64,000 nucleotides of DNA from Diphasiastrum complanatum (GCA_029204225.1 CM055098.1:2293106-2357105), one strand, 5' to 3'; counted from the first letter of the stretch, positions 44,240 to 55,807 are shown. Numbers and translations are program-made. Notes: generated by a model not told the origin, from the letters alone.

Positions 44240-47224
44240 ATGGCAACCTCAATTGGAGTCATGTTGGAAGCCAATGATAGGCTTACCTCAAGTAACTATT
44301 CATTATGGAAAGTGAGGATGGAGTCACTTCTTGAGATGAATGATGTTTTGGATATTGTTGTAGGTTTGGAGGAGAGACCAGCAACACAACAAGATCAATT
44401 GAGGTATGACAAGAGGGCCAAGAAGGCTCTACACATGATAAAGATAAATGTTACCAATGAACTTCTCAAGGAAGTTGGTAAGTGCACATCATCTTTGGAA
44501 GCTTGGAATTCATTGAAGAAGCTTTATGAATCCAAGTCTACTAGAGTGTTGACTCTAAGAAGGCAAATCTTTTCTTGTTTGCAAAAGAATGAAGAAAGTC
44601 CAAGTACTTTTTTTTTGAGAATGAAAGCATTGAATGATGAGTTAGCTTGCATAGATGAAAGCATTAAGGAAGGAGAGCTTATTCAAGTGATTCTTAATGG
44701 CTTGTTGGATGCTCATGCTAACATTGTTCAAAGTATTGCTATTCAAAAGACTTTGCCAGATCTTCAAGAGATCTTGATCAATGAGGAATATAGGCTTCAA
44801 GCAAGAGGTGGATCTACATCGACACTTCAAGAGGATGCTATGTTCACAAAGGGCAAATTCAAGGGCAAAACCAAAAGCAAGTGGTCTAAAGGGCAAGATC
44901 AAGTGGATGCTTCTTCAAGTGGCAAAAAGAAGGATAGATCAAAGCTCAAGTGCTTCTATTGTGGCATCAAAGGACACTTTGCAAGTGAGTGCTACAAGAA
45001 GAAGAGAGATCAAGGAGACAAGCAAGGTAATCTTACTCTTGATGAGGATGGTTTGGATGTGCAAGATGCAAATGATGATGCTTTTGTGATGTCTTCATGT
45101 ATGCTTGCTAATGATGGAGATCTAGATCCTTGGTGGATTGATAGTGGAGCAAGTTCACACATGACCTTTCACAAAGAGTACTTCACTTCTTTGTTGGCAT
45201 ATGGAGATGACAAGAGGGTGATCTACACGGCCAATGATGGTGAGTGTGCAATCAAAGGGATTGGCACAATTCCTATTTCTCTCTCTACAAATAGGAATGT
45301 TCATTTGGAGGATGTCTTGTTTATTCCATCTATTACCAAGAATTTGCTTAGTGTGAGTCAAATGCTAAGTAAGGGCCTCAAGGTGGAGTTTGATGGAGAT
45401 GCTTGTTTGATCAAAAGGAAGGATGTCTTGATTGAAAAAGGTAAAAGACAAGGGAAGTTGTTCAAACTTGATGCTTGTGTTATTGCTAACCAAGTTGGAT
45501 GTGTTGCAAAGGAGCAAATTTCTATTCAAGAGGTTTGGCACAAAAGGATGGGACACCTCAACTTCAAGTCATTGGAGGTAATGGCAAGGACGAAGGTTGT
45601 GATTGGTCTTCCAAGTTTCTTAAGTAATGACAAGCATGTTTGTGAGTCTTGTGCTTTGTCTAAGTCACATAGACTACCTTATACTAGATCTATTTCTAGA
45701 TCTACAAAGCCTTTTCAACTTGTACATTCGGATATTTATGGATTTACTACAATTAGCAATAGTGGAGCTAAGATGTATGTAACATTCATTGATGATTTTA
45801 GTAGATTTTGTTGGATCTATCTACTAAAGAGCAAGGATGAAGTGTATGATGTCTTTGTCAAGTTCAAGAATGCAAGGGAGAACCAATTTTCCACAAAGAT
45901 CAAGTGCTTGAGAGGTGACAATGGTGGTGAGTACATATCTAACAAGTTAAAGGCCTTTTGTGATGAGCATGGGATCAAGAGGGAGTATACAACATCAAGG
46001 ACCCCACAACAAAATGGAGTGGCTGAAAGGAAGAATAGAACTTTATGTGAAAGTGCTAAAGCTATGAGGTTAAGTGCTAATCTTGACAAACCATTTTGGG
46101 ATCAAGCTTTGTTGTGTGCCAATTTCTTGTGCAATAGGTGGCCGAGTGCTATTTTGGATGGAAGGACACCTTTTGAGATGCTATTCAAGAGGAGGCCGAG
46201 TGTCAACTTTCTAAGAACCTTTGGATGCACATGCCATGTCAACATTACTCTTGATGATAGGACCAAGGAGGATCCATCTTCAAGAAGAGGTATTTTTGTT
46301 GGATATAGTGAGGTGAGTAAAGCCTACAAGGTTTACATTCCTGCTACTAACAAAGTGATTGTTGGTAGAGATGTCATTTTTTATGAGGAAAACATTCCAA
46401 AAGTGTCTTCAAGCATGATTGATGGTAAAGTAGATGGTTCTAGCATTCTTGATGTTGATGAGAAGGATCCTACTTTGGATGGTGGTGATAATGGACCTTC
46501 ATCAAGTCAAAAGCCAAGGAGAACATCAAGAGAAAGACAAGTACCTTCAAGGCTCACATATGATCAAAAGGGTAAGCAAGTAGTTTCTGGAAATTATGTT
46601 GCTTTCCTAACCTCTTTGGATGAGCCTACAAGTGTAGATCAAGCAAGGAAAGAAGAGGAGTGGATCCAAGCAATGGATCTTGAGTATCGATCTCTCATGA
46701 AGAGTGGAACATCTTTTGGAGGATCTTCTTGTGTACATGGAGCTATGCAAGTGGATGGATGTTATCTTGCTGTAAAATCAAGTAATGGATCTGGAAAACA
46801 AATTTTGTTCAATGACTTTGATGGTCAAGTTGAAGATCAAGAGGTTGATCTCAAAGCGCTTCAACTAGTCAACAGGGAAGTTGGCAATTTGGAGCTAGTC
46901 AAGAGCATCAAAGGAGAGGTAATTGGCAAAGGTGTTATGGATCTATTTTTGCAGCATATTGAAGACTCAAGTAAGGTCAAAAGAGCAGCAAGGAAGTGTT
47001 GTTCAAGTTTACTTTACTTGTTCTATCTCATGTTTGAGCAATTTCATGTGGATGTGTGCAAATTGTCAAGATATGGTAAAACTAGCTACATTGGTGAGCA
47101 TTGTTTTGATGTTGGATTTGTACTAGAATTCTTGGCTGATTTTGCTGATGGAAATGAAGCTATTGGAGGTTTATTATGTCACTCATCCATGGCTAAGTTC
47201 TCAAGTGTTGAGCTAGATTGTTAA
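44240..47224 (+). CDS. C3 Gag-protease-integrase polyprotein with foreign C-terminal part
   Basis: 994 codons from ATG 44240. Order: Gag (residues 1-200; SSNYSLWKVRMESLLEMND, then LTLRRQIFSCLQKNEES); basic zinc knuckle CFYCGIKGHFASEC (~238-251); protease with WWIDSGASSHMT (~300); pre-integrase zinc region HKRMGHLNFKSL...CESCALSK; integrase core with Asp in HSDIYG, Asp in LRGDNGGEY and Glu in NGVAERKNRT, so the DDE triad is complete; integrase tail and linker. RT should begin at ~residue 800, and only its first ~25 residues (EEWIQAMDLEYRSLMKSGT) are there. The last ~170 residues come from the unrelated insert, in frame. Gag would form particles and integrase could work, but the element makes no RT of its own. 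Confidence 0.88.
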   Translation: MATSIGVMLEANDRLTSSNYSLWKVRMESLLEMNDVLDIVVGLEERPATQQDQLRYDKRAKKALHMIKINVTNELLKEVGKCTSSLEAWNSLKKLYESKSTRVLTLRRQIFSCLQKNEESPSTFFLRMKALNDELACIDESIKEGELIQVILNGLLDAHANIVQSIAIQKTLPDLQEILINEEYRLQARGGSTSTLQEDAMFTKGKFKGKTKSKWSKGQDQVDASSSGKKKDRSKLKCFYCGIKGHFASECYKKKRDQGDKQGNLTLDEDGLDVQDANDDAFVMSSCMLANDGDLDPWWIDSGASSHMTFHKEYFTSLLAYGDDKRVIYTANDGECAIKGIGTIPISLSTNRNVHLEDVLFIPSITKNLLSVSQMLSKGLKVEFDGDACLIKRKDVLIEKGKRQGKLFKLDACVIANQVGCVAKEQISIQEVWHKRMGHLNFKSLEVMARTKVVIGLPSFLSNDKHVCESCALSKSHRLPYTRSISRSTKPFQLVHSDIYGFTTISNSGAKMYVTFIDDFSRFCWIYLLKSKDEVYDVFVKFKNARENQFSTKIKCLRGDNGGEYISNKLKAFCDEHGIKREYTTSRTPQQNGVAERKNRTLCESAKAMRLSANLDKPFWDQALLCANFLCNRWPSAILDGRTPFEMLFKRRPSVNFLRTFGCTCHVNITLDDRTKEDPSSRRGIFVGYSEVSKAYKVYIPATNKVIVGRDVIFYEENIPKVSSSMIDGKVDGSSILDVDEKDPTLDGGDNGPSSSQKPRRTSRERQVPSRLTYDQKGKQVVSGNYVAFLTSLDEPTSVDQARKEEEWIQAMDLEYRSLMKSGTSFGGSSCVHGAMQVDGCYLAVKSSNGSGKQILFNDFDGQVEDQEVDLKALQLVNREVGNLELVKSIKGEVIGKGVMDLFLQHIEDSSKVKRAARKCCSSLLYLFYLMFEQFHVDVCKLSRYGKTSYIGEHCFDVGFVLEFLADFADGNEAIGGLLCHSSMAKFSSVELDC

Positions 47225-47749
47225 TTTTTGGTGAATTCATGGTCATTTTCTTGTGTCAAGTAGATCTTGAAGATGGACTAGTGCAAACTACTTGGTTTAT
47301 GGAGTCATGTGGTGCTGGATTTGCATCATTAATGTACTCACCTACCCATGTATTTCCAATGTTTGATGGTTTCTTGTGGCAAGACGGAGATGGAGGCTCA
47401 TTCATGGAGTATCATGGTGGATACATGGCAACAAAGGACAAAGAAGGAGGAGACATGCAAGCAAAAGTTGATCACTTGTTTGCTGTATTTTTCCAGAGAG
47501 TTCAGAGTTGGAAGCATGGTGGAATCATTTCATTTACATTCTATTTGATTCTTCATGTTCTAGTCACATTTTTACATGTAAAATTGATGTAAGAAATAGT
47601 GAACTATCCCAAGTGGACACTATTCTCTATATCAATTATGGTTGTTTTCATTTTAAGCATTACATGATCATTGAAAGGAGATCTATTCTTAGGAAGAAGA
47701 TCATTCTTATGATGGATCAAATTTCTATTGGCAAAAACTATGCTAGGAG
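46709..47749 (+). other. Unrelated ~1.04-kb segment in place of C3 reverse transcriptase
   Basis: Copia identity stops after MKSGT (about 46708) and returns at HWKLGKRVLRYI (about 47750). Between them there is no RT motif. The polyprotein frame stays open 172 codons into it (ending SSVELDC), and an overlapping frame is open at 47218-47592 (DGGSFMEYHGGYMATKD). Composition resembles plant coding sequence, but I recognise no family. Likely a captured host sequence or a non-homologous recombination product. Confidence 0.75.
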
Positions 47750-48304
47750 CATTGGAAGCTAGGAAAGCGAGTTTTGAGGTACATCATTGGAACTCGAGAT
47801 TTTGGCATATTGTATGAGGGATCATCACCTAATCTTTTTGGATTTTCAGATTCGAACTATGCTGGAGATGTAATGGATAGGAAATCCATTAGTTCTCATT
47901 GTATTTTCATAGGTGATGGAGCTATATCATGGATGTCAAAGAAACAAGCCACTATCTCATTGTCATCTAGTGAGGCCGAGTACAAAGCTCTTACACATTG
48001 CACAAAGGAGATGGTATGGATCAGAAGGATGATCAAGGATCTTCACTTGATAGATTTTTCAGAGAGCCCAATCATCTTTTTTGACAATCAATCAGCCCAA
48101 AGAATGGCATCCAATCCTATCTTTCATGCTAGGAACAAGCATATTGAGATACAATATCATTTTGTGAGGGAGCGAGTCATTGCAAAGGAGGTGGAGCTTC
48201 AACATGTGTCTTCAAGGGTGGGAAAAGACTTGTTCATGAAGCATAGGACTTCACTTGGAGTATTATCAAAGTCTATGCTAAAACTAGTTGAAGAGGGAGT
48301 GTGA
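47750..48304 (+). pseudogene. C3 connection domain and RNase H
   Basis: From KRVLRYIIGTRDFGILYEG through the RNase H residues FSDSNYAGD, SLSSSEAEYKAL, DNQSAQRMASNP, HIEIQYHFVRERV to a stop at 48302-48304. The usual LTKPL tail is shortened. It is cut off from the upstream polyprotein by the insert's stops, so it would not be made as part of it. Confidence 0.85.
48290..48299 (+). other. C3 polypurine tract
   Basis: GAAGAGGGAG directly before the LTR start at 48300; it overlaps the end of the RNase H frame. Confidence 0.75.
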
Positions 48305-48949
48305 AAGATTCAACTAGTTTCATCACATTTTGCAATATTTCCATATTTGACATATTGAGGCCAAAACTTGTTTTAGACTTAGAGGTTGACTTTTCAAAGT
48401 TCATTAGTCTAAATTTCATTTGAATAAACACTTTTTTGAAAGTGTGGGAAAGATAGAATGCGAGTTTGAGTAGATTCAATTTGAATAAATTGGGTACATT
48501 GAATCTAGACCCAAAATTGGTAGGGTTAGCATTTTGGTGGGAACGTCAAGTGGCCAAATAGGGATTGGACCTGCTATAAAAGGATGTAACTCGTGGAGAG
48601 AGTCATCTTCTCTCTTCTCTATCTCATTTCATGCTTATACATGGTTCTCTTGGGTTCTACTATCCATTGGTGCACTATCTTGGTGATTGCTTGCAATTCT
48701 ATGTGTAGAATGATCTATATTTGTTATTTTTGGATCCACACGTGTGAAATACAGTAGCTTGCTGGTTTTGTATGGACAGCAACAGTACATAATCATTTCA
48801 TTCAAGTTTGATCAAGTTCTATTAGTGTTTGCATCTCAAATTGTGTGTAGATGCTGATTTTTCTACATTGGTGAAATTGGTAGTGTATTCTCTTTCTAAC
48901 CAAAGATCATTCAAGTAGATTGGATCTTAAGGATCTGAAATCTTTCACA
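48300..48949 (+). repeat. C3 3' LTR
   Basis: 650 bp, same ends as the 5' LTR. TATA box at 48575-48581. Followed by the target duplication GTGTG and by C2 sequence. Confidence 0.95.
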
Positions 48950-50517
48950 GTGTGCAAGATTAAGGGGATAGACAACGTTTCAATCCAACTACCTGATGGC
49001 AAAAGCAGGATGATCAAGGAGGTACTTTACGTACCAAGTTTGAAGAAAAATCTACTTTCTGTTGGAGTCATTACTGATCAAAAGTTGAAAGTAGAATTTG
49101 CCCATGATCATTGCTCTGTGAAGGATGTGAACCAAAAGTTCAAAGTTATTGCGGATGGAGTAAGGGAGCCCAATACAAAATTGTACAAGTTGAATGCTAC
49201 AATCAAGGGGCAACATGGACTCCTATCATCCATTCCATTGCAAACTGAGTGTGGCATAAGAGGCTTGGTCACTTGAACTTAGTAAGCCTCAGTTTGATGA
49301 GAAAATTGGAGATGGTAACAAGATTGCCTAACTATAGAAGACCACTTGAAATCGATGTGCGAATCATGTGTATATGGGAAGCAACATTGAGAGAAGTTCA
49401 ATAAAGGTGGTGTTGCAAGAGCAAAGAACATCTTGTATATAATCCACACAGATTTATGTGGGCCTATGATGACCATGTCCTTAGGTAAAGCCTTTTATTT
49501 TATGAACCTTATTGATGATATGTCACGTAAGACGTGGATCTACTTCTTGAAGAAGAAATCAGATGCAGTTGACAATTTCAAGAGCTTCAAAGCATTGGTC
49601 AAAAATCAGACATGTAGGAGGATCAAAGTCCTAAGATCAAATAGTGGAGGTGAGTGCAAGTCTAATGACTTCAATGATCTTTGTGCTCAATGTGGGATTA
49701 AAAGACAATTTACGCAAGCTCATACTCTTGCTCTCAATGGTGTAGCTGAGTGCAAGAATCGTACGATTGTGGAAAGTGCCAGATCTATGCTAGCTGAGAT
49801 GAAACTACCAAAACAAATTTGGTCAGAAGCATGCAGTACGGCAGTCTATCTTCAAAATAGAAGTCATACCATTGCCATACCAAAGATAACACTTGAGGAA
49901 GCATTCACGCAGAAGAAGCCAAAGGTGAACCACTTGCGAATCTTTGGATGTAAGGCCTTCGTACACATTCCTAAGGAAGAGAGACGTAAACTTGATGTGA
50001 AAGCTATCAAGTGTATATTCCTAGGATATGATGAACATGTGAAGGGCTATAGATGTTTTGATCCAGTGGAAAACAAAATCCATGTAAGCCGTGATGTTAT
50101 CTTTGATGAATCCAAGATGTATGAAGATGAGGATGTTGAGAAGATAGACACATCCAGTGGGAAAGATGGTATAGTGATTATACCTTTTGATGATGATCCA
50201 TTCATTGACCTTCCAAGTGATGAACATGAGGATACATCTCAAGATACTACTACTCAACCTCAAGAGATAGGTTGGAGAGGTAGAGACAAACCTTTTGGTG
50301 CAAGAAGGATTGAAGTTGCAGGTGACAAACGCAAGGAGAAGGATGTACCGTGGGATACATTTTCACCAGGAAGCCGATCACTTGACAAGAAGATCCCTAA
50401 GTGGTTTGAGAGGTTGTTGGAGAGCCGCGAGATGGATGACTTTCCAAGATCATCTAGCCAGGGAGAGCTACGAAGATCAACAAGAGAGAAGACACAACCT
50501 GAAAGGTATGAAGCAAG
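48950..50517 (+). pseudogene. C2 protease end, integrase and RT linker (3' half)
   Basis: C2 resumes with protease/pre-integrase text (VLYVPSLKKNLLSVGVITDQ), a frame change around 49270-49430, and then the integrase core: Asp in HTDLCGP is kept, the second catalytic Asp is Asn (RSNSGGE), and the Glu in NGVAECKNRT is kept. The tail NHLRIFGCKAFVHIPKEERR, IFLGYDEHVKGYRCFDPVEN, RDVIFDES follows, and the linker to QPERYEARP, where it breaks at a (TC)n tract. RT and RNase H are missing. The integrase is dead by the Asp-to-Asn change alone. Confidence 0.88.
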
Positions 50518-50518
50518 G

Positions 50519-50520
<2 letters not shown>

Positions 50521-50599
<79 letters not shown>
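50521..50599 (+). repeat. (TC)n microsatellite at the C2/G junction
   Basis: 79 bp of TC. The C2 ORF runs straight into it, producing a spurious Ser-Leu tail. It belongs to the G-family LTR end that follows. Confidence 0.95.
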
Positions 50600-50603
<4 letters not shown>

Positions 50604-50664
50604 GCTATGCAGGTTGAGGTGGGGTTGACGCTCTCAACGTTCATGCTACAAAGACAACACAATA
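50600..50664 (+). repeat. G-family LTR end, module 1
   Basis: CGTGCTATGCAGGTTGAGGT through CATGCTACAAAGACAACACA, matching 51646-51711 and 60745-60806. Confidence 0.75.
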
Positions 50665-50665
50665 G

Positions 50666-50683
50666 TGGTGCCATTGTCGGGGA
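50666..50683 (+). other. Primer-binding site, tRNA-Asp type, degenerate
   Basis: TGGTGCCATTGTCGGGGA resembles the complement of the 3' end of plant tRNA-Asp with three mismatches, placed just after the LTR end. Confidence 0.65.
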
Positions 50684-51560
<877 letters not shown>

Positions 51561-51562
51561 AT

Positions 51563-51711
51563 TGAGCCCCCGAAGCCTTTCTCAACCTAGACGTTCTCTC
51601 TCTCCCTCTCTCCACTCTCTTTCTCCTCTCTCTCTCTCTTCTTCCTATGCAGGTGAAGGCGAGGTTGCTGCTCCCAGCGACGGACTCCTATGCTACATCG
51701 ACGACACAACA
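51563..51711 (+). repeat. G-family LTR end, module 2
   Basis: GAGCCCCCGAAGCCTTTCTC, a TC-rich part, CCTATGCAGGTGAAGGCGAGG, then CTATGCTACATCGACGACAC and the end ACAACA. The first block matches 54492-54520 in the longer LTR copy. Confidence 0.8.
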
Positions 51712-51712
51712 A

Positions 51713-51730
51713 TGGCGCCGTTGCTGGGGA
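51713..51730 (+). other. Primer-binding site, tRNA-Asp type
   Basis: TGGCGCCGTTGCTGGGGA, one mismatch in 18 from the complement of the tRNA-Asp 3' end. It shows that family G is a Ty3/gypsy-type element by primer use. Confidence 0.85.
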
Positions 51731-53164
51731 GCGCCACACACTCACTTCGCCGCATAGTTTTCTTAATTTTTTCCTCTCTCTCCCTCTCTCTTTTCTTCCC
51801 TCTCACCATTCATTTTCACCAAAAAATCGGATTTTAGGGGTAGCATAATGTGAGTAGTGTTAATTTTTGTCGTTTAATTTCAAAACTCAAAACTAACCTT
51901 CGTAGAGCTCTCTGAAGTTCCATCTCACTAAGCCAAGGACACAGAGAAGTCTGCGAGAGTTAGATCCCAGAAAAAGTGCCTCTGTGAATGTTTCCAAGAG
52001 CAAAAAATGGCCTAGAACCTTCTCAAACAACAAATTTTTGAGTTTCCTTGGGAAGTAACTTTCGCAGAGCTCTTTGAAGTTCCATCTCACCGAGACAAGG
52101 ACATAGAGAAGTATGCGAGAGTTAGATCCCAAAAAAAGTTCCCCTGTGAAGGTTCCCAAGAGCAAAAAACATGGCCTAGAACCTTCTCAGATAACAGATT
52201 TTTGAGTTTCCATGGGAAGTAACTCTCACAGTTTGGTAAGCAAGTGGATCTGACTCAAATACAAGCACATACCAGCCTGCGAAGATTAGTTCCCAGAAAA
52301 TCTCAAAATTTGGCCAAAAAATCCCAAAATAAAATGCAATTTTTTCAAGATTTTTTGAGTTTCCTAGAGAAGTAACCCTTGCAATTTGGTGAGCACCTGA
52401 ATCTGACTAAGATACAAGTGCATACCAGTCTGCGAGGGTTTGTTCCCAGAAAATCTTAAAATTTTGCAAAAAAACCCCAAAAAAATGCACCTTTTTAAAG
52501 ATTTTTTGAGTTTCCTTGGGAAGTAACTCTTGCAGCTTGGTGAGCAGCTGAATCTGACTAAGATACAAGTGCATATTAGTCTGCAATGATTTGTTCCTAT
52601 AAAATCTTAAAATTTTGCAAAAAAACCCCAAAAAAATACACCTTTTTCAAGATTTTTTAAGTTTCCTTGGGAAGTAACTCTTGCAACTTGGTGAGTAGGT
52701 GAATCTAACTGAGATACAACTGCATACCAGTCTGCAAGGGTTTGTTCGCAGAAAATCCCAAAATTTGAAAAAAAAAAAAAAAACCCAAAAAATGCACTTT
52801 TTTCAAGATTTTTTGAGTTTCCTTGGGAAGTAGCTCTCGCAGCTTGGTGAGGGAGATACAAGTGCATACTAGTCTTCAAGGGTTTGTTTCCAGAAAATCC
52901 TAAAATTTTGCAAAAATACCCCCAAAAAATGCACTTTTTTCAAGATTTTTTTGAGTTTCCTTGGGAAGTAACTCTCACAGCTTTGTGAGCAAATTAATCT
53001 GACCTAGATACAAGTGTATACCAGTCTACGAGGGTTTGTTCCCAAAAAATCTAAAAATTTTGCAAAAAAGACCCCAAAAAAATGCACTTTTTCCATGATT
53101 TTTTAAGATTTGGCTACTGTAAAAATTTTGTGAAGATCCAATGGTTAGATTTTAAAAAAAAACA
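51731..53164 (+). mobile_element. G-family leader, module 2
   Basis: Long non-coding leader with CCTTCGTAGAGCTCTCTGAA and GTCTGCGAGAGTTAGATCCC repeated, followed by the tandem array at 52180-53130. No coding frame. It ends where gag-type sequence starts, by internal deletion. Confidence 0.7.
52180..53130 (+). repeat. ~155-bp tandem array in the G leader
   Basis: About six imperfect units, each with CAAGATTTTTTGAGTTTCCT, GGGAAGTAACTCT, GCAGCTTGGTGAGCA, TCTGACT, AGATACAAGTGCATACCAGT, CTGCGAGGGTTTGTTCC and AAAATC...CCCAAAAAAATGCA. Units differ by small indels and changes, so the array is not very recent. Confidence 0.85.
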
Positions 53165-53645
53165 GTGCCATCACGCAGCCTTCAACAGTGAAGTGCAATG
53201 ACCAAGAAAAGACTAAAGTTGATGATTGTCCCTCAACGAGTAAGATTCGACCAAAGTCTAATTGTTCCACAATTCAACGGACCCCCAAATCAACGCCAAT
53301 TCAAGGTAATCCATTCTTCAAAGGCCAAATCCAGGGAATCCAAGCCCAAAACGGCCAATTGTACAGCAAGAACTAGCACCTACAATGACAAAGCCTTGTC
53401 CTAAATCTATGATATTGACTGCTGAGGAAAGTCGTCAGGTTGATGCATACTTCGAATACCTGGACAGACAAGAGCATCTTGATTTGGGGGAGTCTATGAC
53501 ATTGGGACCAATTGCGCCGATCTATGAGGATCTATTATATCAGCAAGATTTATCTTGGGATCCTCCGATGGCATACCTCGACTACGCAATTGTCAATGAA
53601 CAAGGTTATGCGGAATGGCCACCAAACCCTTATGGATATTATTGA
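53165..53645 (+). pseudogene. G-family Gag-like protein, C-terminal end
   Basis: From 53385 one frame is open to TGA 53643-53645, with ILTAEESRQVDAYFEYLDRQ, LGPIAPIYED and a GYY end, as in 5795-5505. Upstream (53188-53376) a decayed Gln/Asn/Pro-rich part also matches 5800-6040 of the minus-strand copy. The rest of the protein was lost when the leader was joined to this end. Confidence 0.6.
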
Positions 53646-53836
53646 AAATCTGGCAAGTCCAAGTTCTTGTCTGATCGCCATCATCGAATAAAGCCTCAGG
53701 TTTTACGTAAGCGAACTTTATTCACGCTTTTCCTGAAGCACCCATGTCCCAACAATAAAAGAACCAACAACAGCGCCCCTTCACGACAATTGCAGCTTAG
53801 TGTCGAGGGACCGGCACTACTTTGGGCCGTGGACCT
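53646..53836 (+). other. G-family 3' untranslated part
   Basis: Matches 5311-5500 (minus strand) in order, ending GGACCGGCACTACTTTGGGC and GTGGACC before the LTR. The plus-strand primer must lie here, although no long purine run is seen. Confidence 0.6.
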
Positions 53837-54323
53837 TGTTGTGGGTATTTTCTGCACAGTAATAAACAAGTGGGTCCCACCACTTAAAATACTAGTGCCC
53901 AAGCCTTACCTAGTGGGCCCCGCCACAATACATTGTAAGTAGGGTAATAAGTGCGAGGGCACTGGCATCCTGCGCGTGTAAGCCCAACCCAACACAAGTA
54001 GCAAGCTGTAATTCCTAGGAATAAGAGACTAAGGGCTTAAAACTCTAAAATGACATTAGAGGCCCTAAGTCAAGTTGCAAATAAAAAAGCTAAAAGGGTC
54101 CAACTTAAAACTCACATGAATCATGTGAGTGCCCTTGTGCTTTCTTAGCACCAATAGATTTAAGTTGTGTTTATTTTAAAGGCTTGGATTAGAATCTTTG
54201 CCCCAATGAAGTGGCCGATGAGAGTGAAGGAGGCTCACCTCTAAAATCTATAAGAGGGATCCATTTCCTTTGTATTGTATTATCTTCCATTCTCATTCTA
54301 ATAAAACTCTCTTGGTTTCTCCA

Positions 54324-54453
<130 letters not shown>

Positions 54454-54520
54454 CCCCTACGTTGGGATAGAATAGCTTTGGGTAGGCACTTGAGTCCCCC
54501 GAAACCTTTCTCAACCTAGG

Positions 54521-54523
<3 letters not shown>

Positions 54524-54591
<68 letters not shown>
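54524..54591 (+). repeat. (TC)n microsatellite
   Basis: About 68 bp, later part of the same LTR; absent from copy B at 55229, where the two tracts seem fused. Confidence 0.9.
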
Positions 54592-54593
<2 letters not shown>

Positions 54594-54614
54594 CTCTCTT
54601 TCTCCTCTCTCTCC

Positions 54615-54928
54615 TCACACGTTTGGGATGCCCTACACATGTACTTTTGATCTCCTAAGCCCAATAATACCATAAAGATCAGACTAGCATTGATTGACAA
54701 TAGGAAAGCTAGTCATACAAGAAATATTATTGTGTTACAAGCAAGATTTGTCAACAAAACATGAAACTAAGCACAATAAATGCCTTAACTCGGCTAGAGA
54801 GAGAATATGAAAATACAAACATTTTAATCTAAGATGGGTCTTTTACTAAGCCAAAAGAGCTCAATTCATCTTTGGCATTTTTAGGACCCCTACTCACAAC
54901 ATTAACTAGATTTTTCAATATTTCAACA
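54615..54928 (-). repeat. Copia C4 3' LTR, duplicate copy
   Basis: Near-identical to 55829-56142. It lacks the same ~300-bp internal part relative to the LTR at 60121-60732. Confidence 0.85.
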
Positions 54929-54944
54929 CTCCTCCTAAAAAGGT

Positions 54945-55198
54945 ATCTAATGTGGTTCAAGCATCGATCTTGAGATAAGACCAAGATTAGATCTATGCTT
55001 TGAGAAGGCACTTTTGCAAAGTGGCTTTGTCAGAAGATCAACAATACATGAAGATGTGTCGACATGTTCCAAGTTGATTTCACCTCCAATGAGCTTTTCT
55101 CTTACAAAATGGTGTGCCACTTCTATATGCTTGTTTGTTGCATGAAAAATCGGATTGTTTGCAAGAGCTTGGGCCGATATGTTGTCACACTTGATTAA
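54945..55198 (-). pseudogene. C4 RNase H C-terminal end, duplicate copy
   Basis: The minus strand gives DNISAQALANNP, KHIEVAHHFVREKLIGGEIN, DLLTKPL and the stop, as in 56161-56413, with single-residue changes (for example ATNKH for ARSKH). It ends at the duplication seam. Confidence 0.85.
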
Positions 55199-55228
55199 GG
55201 GACCGGCACTACTTTGGGCCGTGGACCT

Positions 55229-55715
55229 TGTTGTGGGTATTTTCTGCACAATAATAAACAAGTGGGTCCCACCACTTAAAATACTAGTGCCCAAGCCTTA
55301 CCTAGTGGGCCCCGCCACAGTACATTGTAAGTAGGGTAATAATTGCGAGGGCACTGGCATCCTGCGCGTGTAAGCCCAACCCAACACAAGTAGCAAGTTG
55401 TAATTCCTAGGAATAAGAGACTAAGGGCTTAAAACTCTAAAATGACATTAGAGGCCCTAAGTCAAGTTGCAAATAAAAAAGCTAAAAGGGTCCAACTTAA
55501 AACTCACATGAATCATGTGAGTGCCCTTGTGTTTTCTTAGCACCAATAGATTTAAGTTGTGTTTATTTTAAAGGCTTGGATTAGAATCCTTGCCCCAATG
55601 AAGTGGCCGATGAGAGTGAAGGAGGCTCACCTCTAAAATCTATAAGAGGGATCCATTTCCTTTGTATTGTATTATCTTCCATTCTCATTCTAATAAAACT
55701 CTCTTGGTTTCTCCA

Positions 55716-55807
<92 letters not shown>

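Larger units (their letters stand above)
42989..48949 (+). mobile_element. Copia element C3, complete ends, RT replaced
   Basis: 5961 bp with LTRs of 651 and 650 bp (about 14 differences by eye), PBS, PPT and a perfect 5-bp target duplication GTGTG (42984-42988 and 48950-48954). It lies within the C2 coding region. The interior has gag, protease, integrase and RNase H, but where RT should be there is about 1 kb of unrelated sequence. It is therefore non-autonomous yet fairly young, which implies help from a relative. Confidence 0.92.

Noticed and set aside
52180-53130. Possible CRISPR-like array
   Set aside because: Units of ~155 bp repeat over their whole length with no unique spacers, and the setting is a plant LTR element leader.
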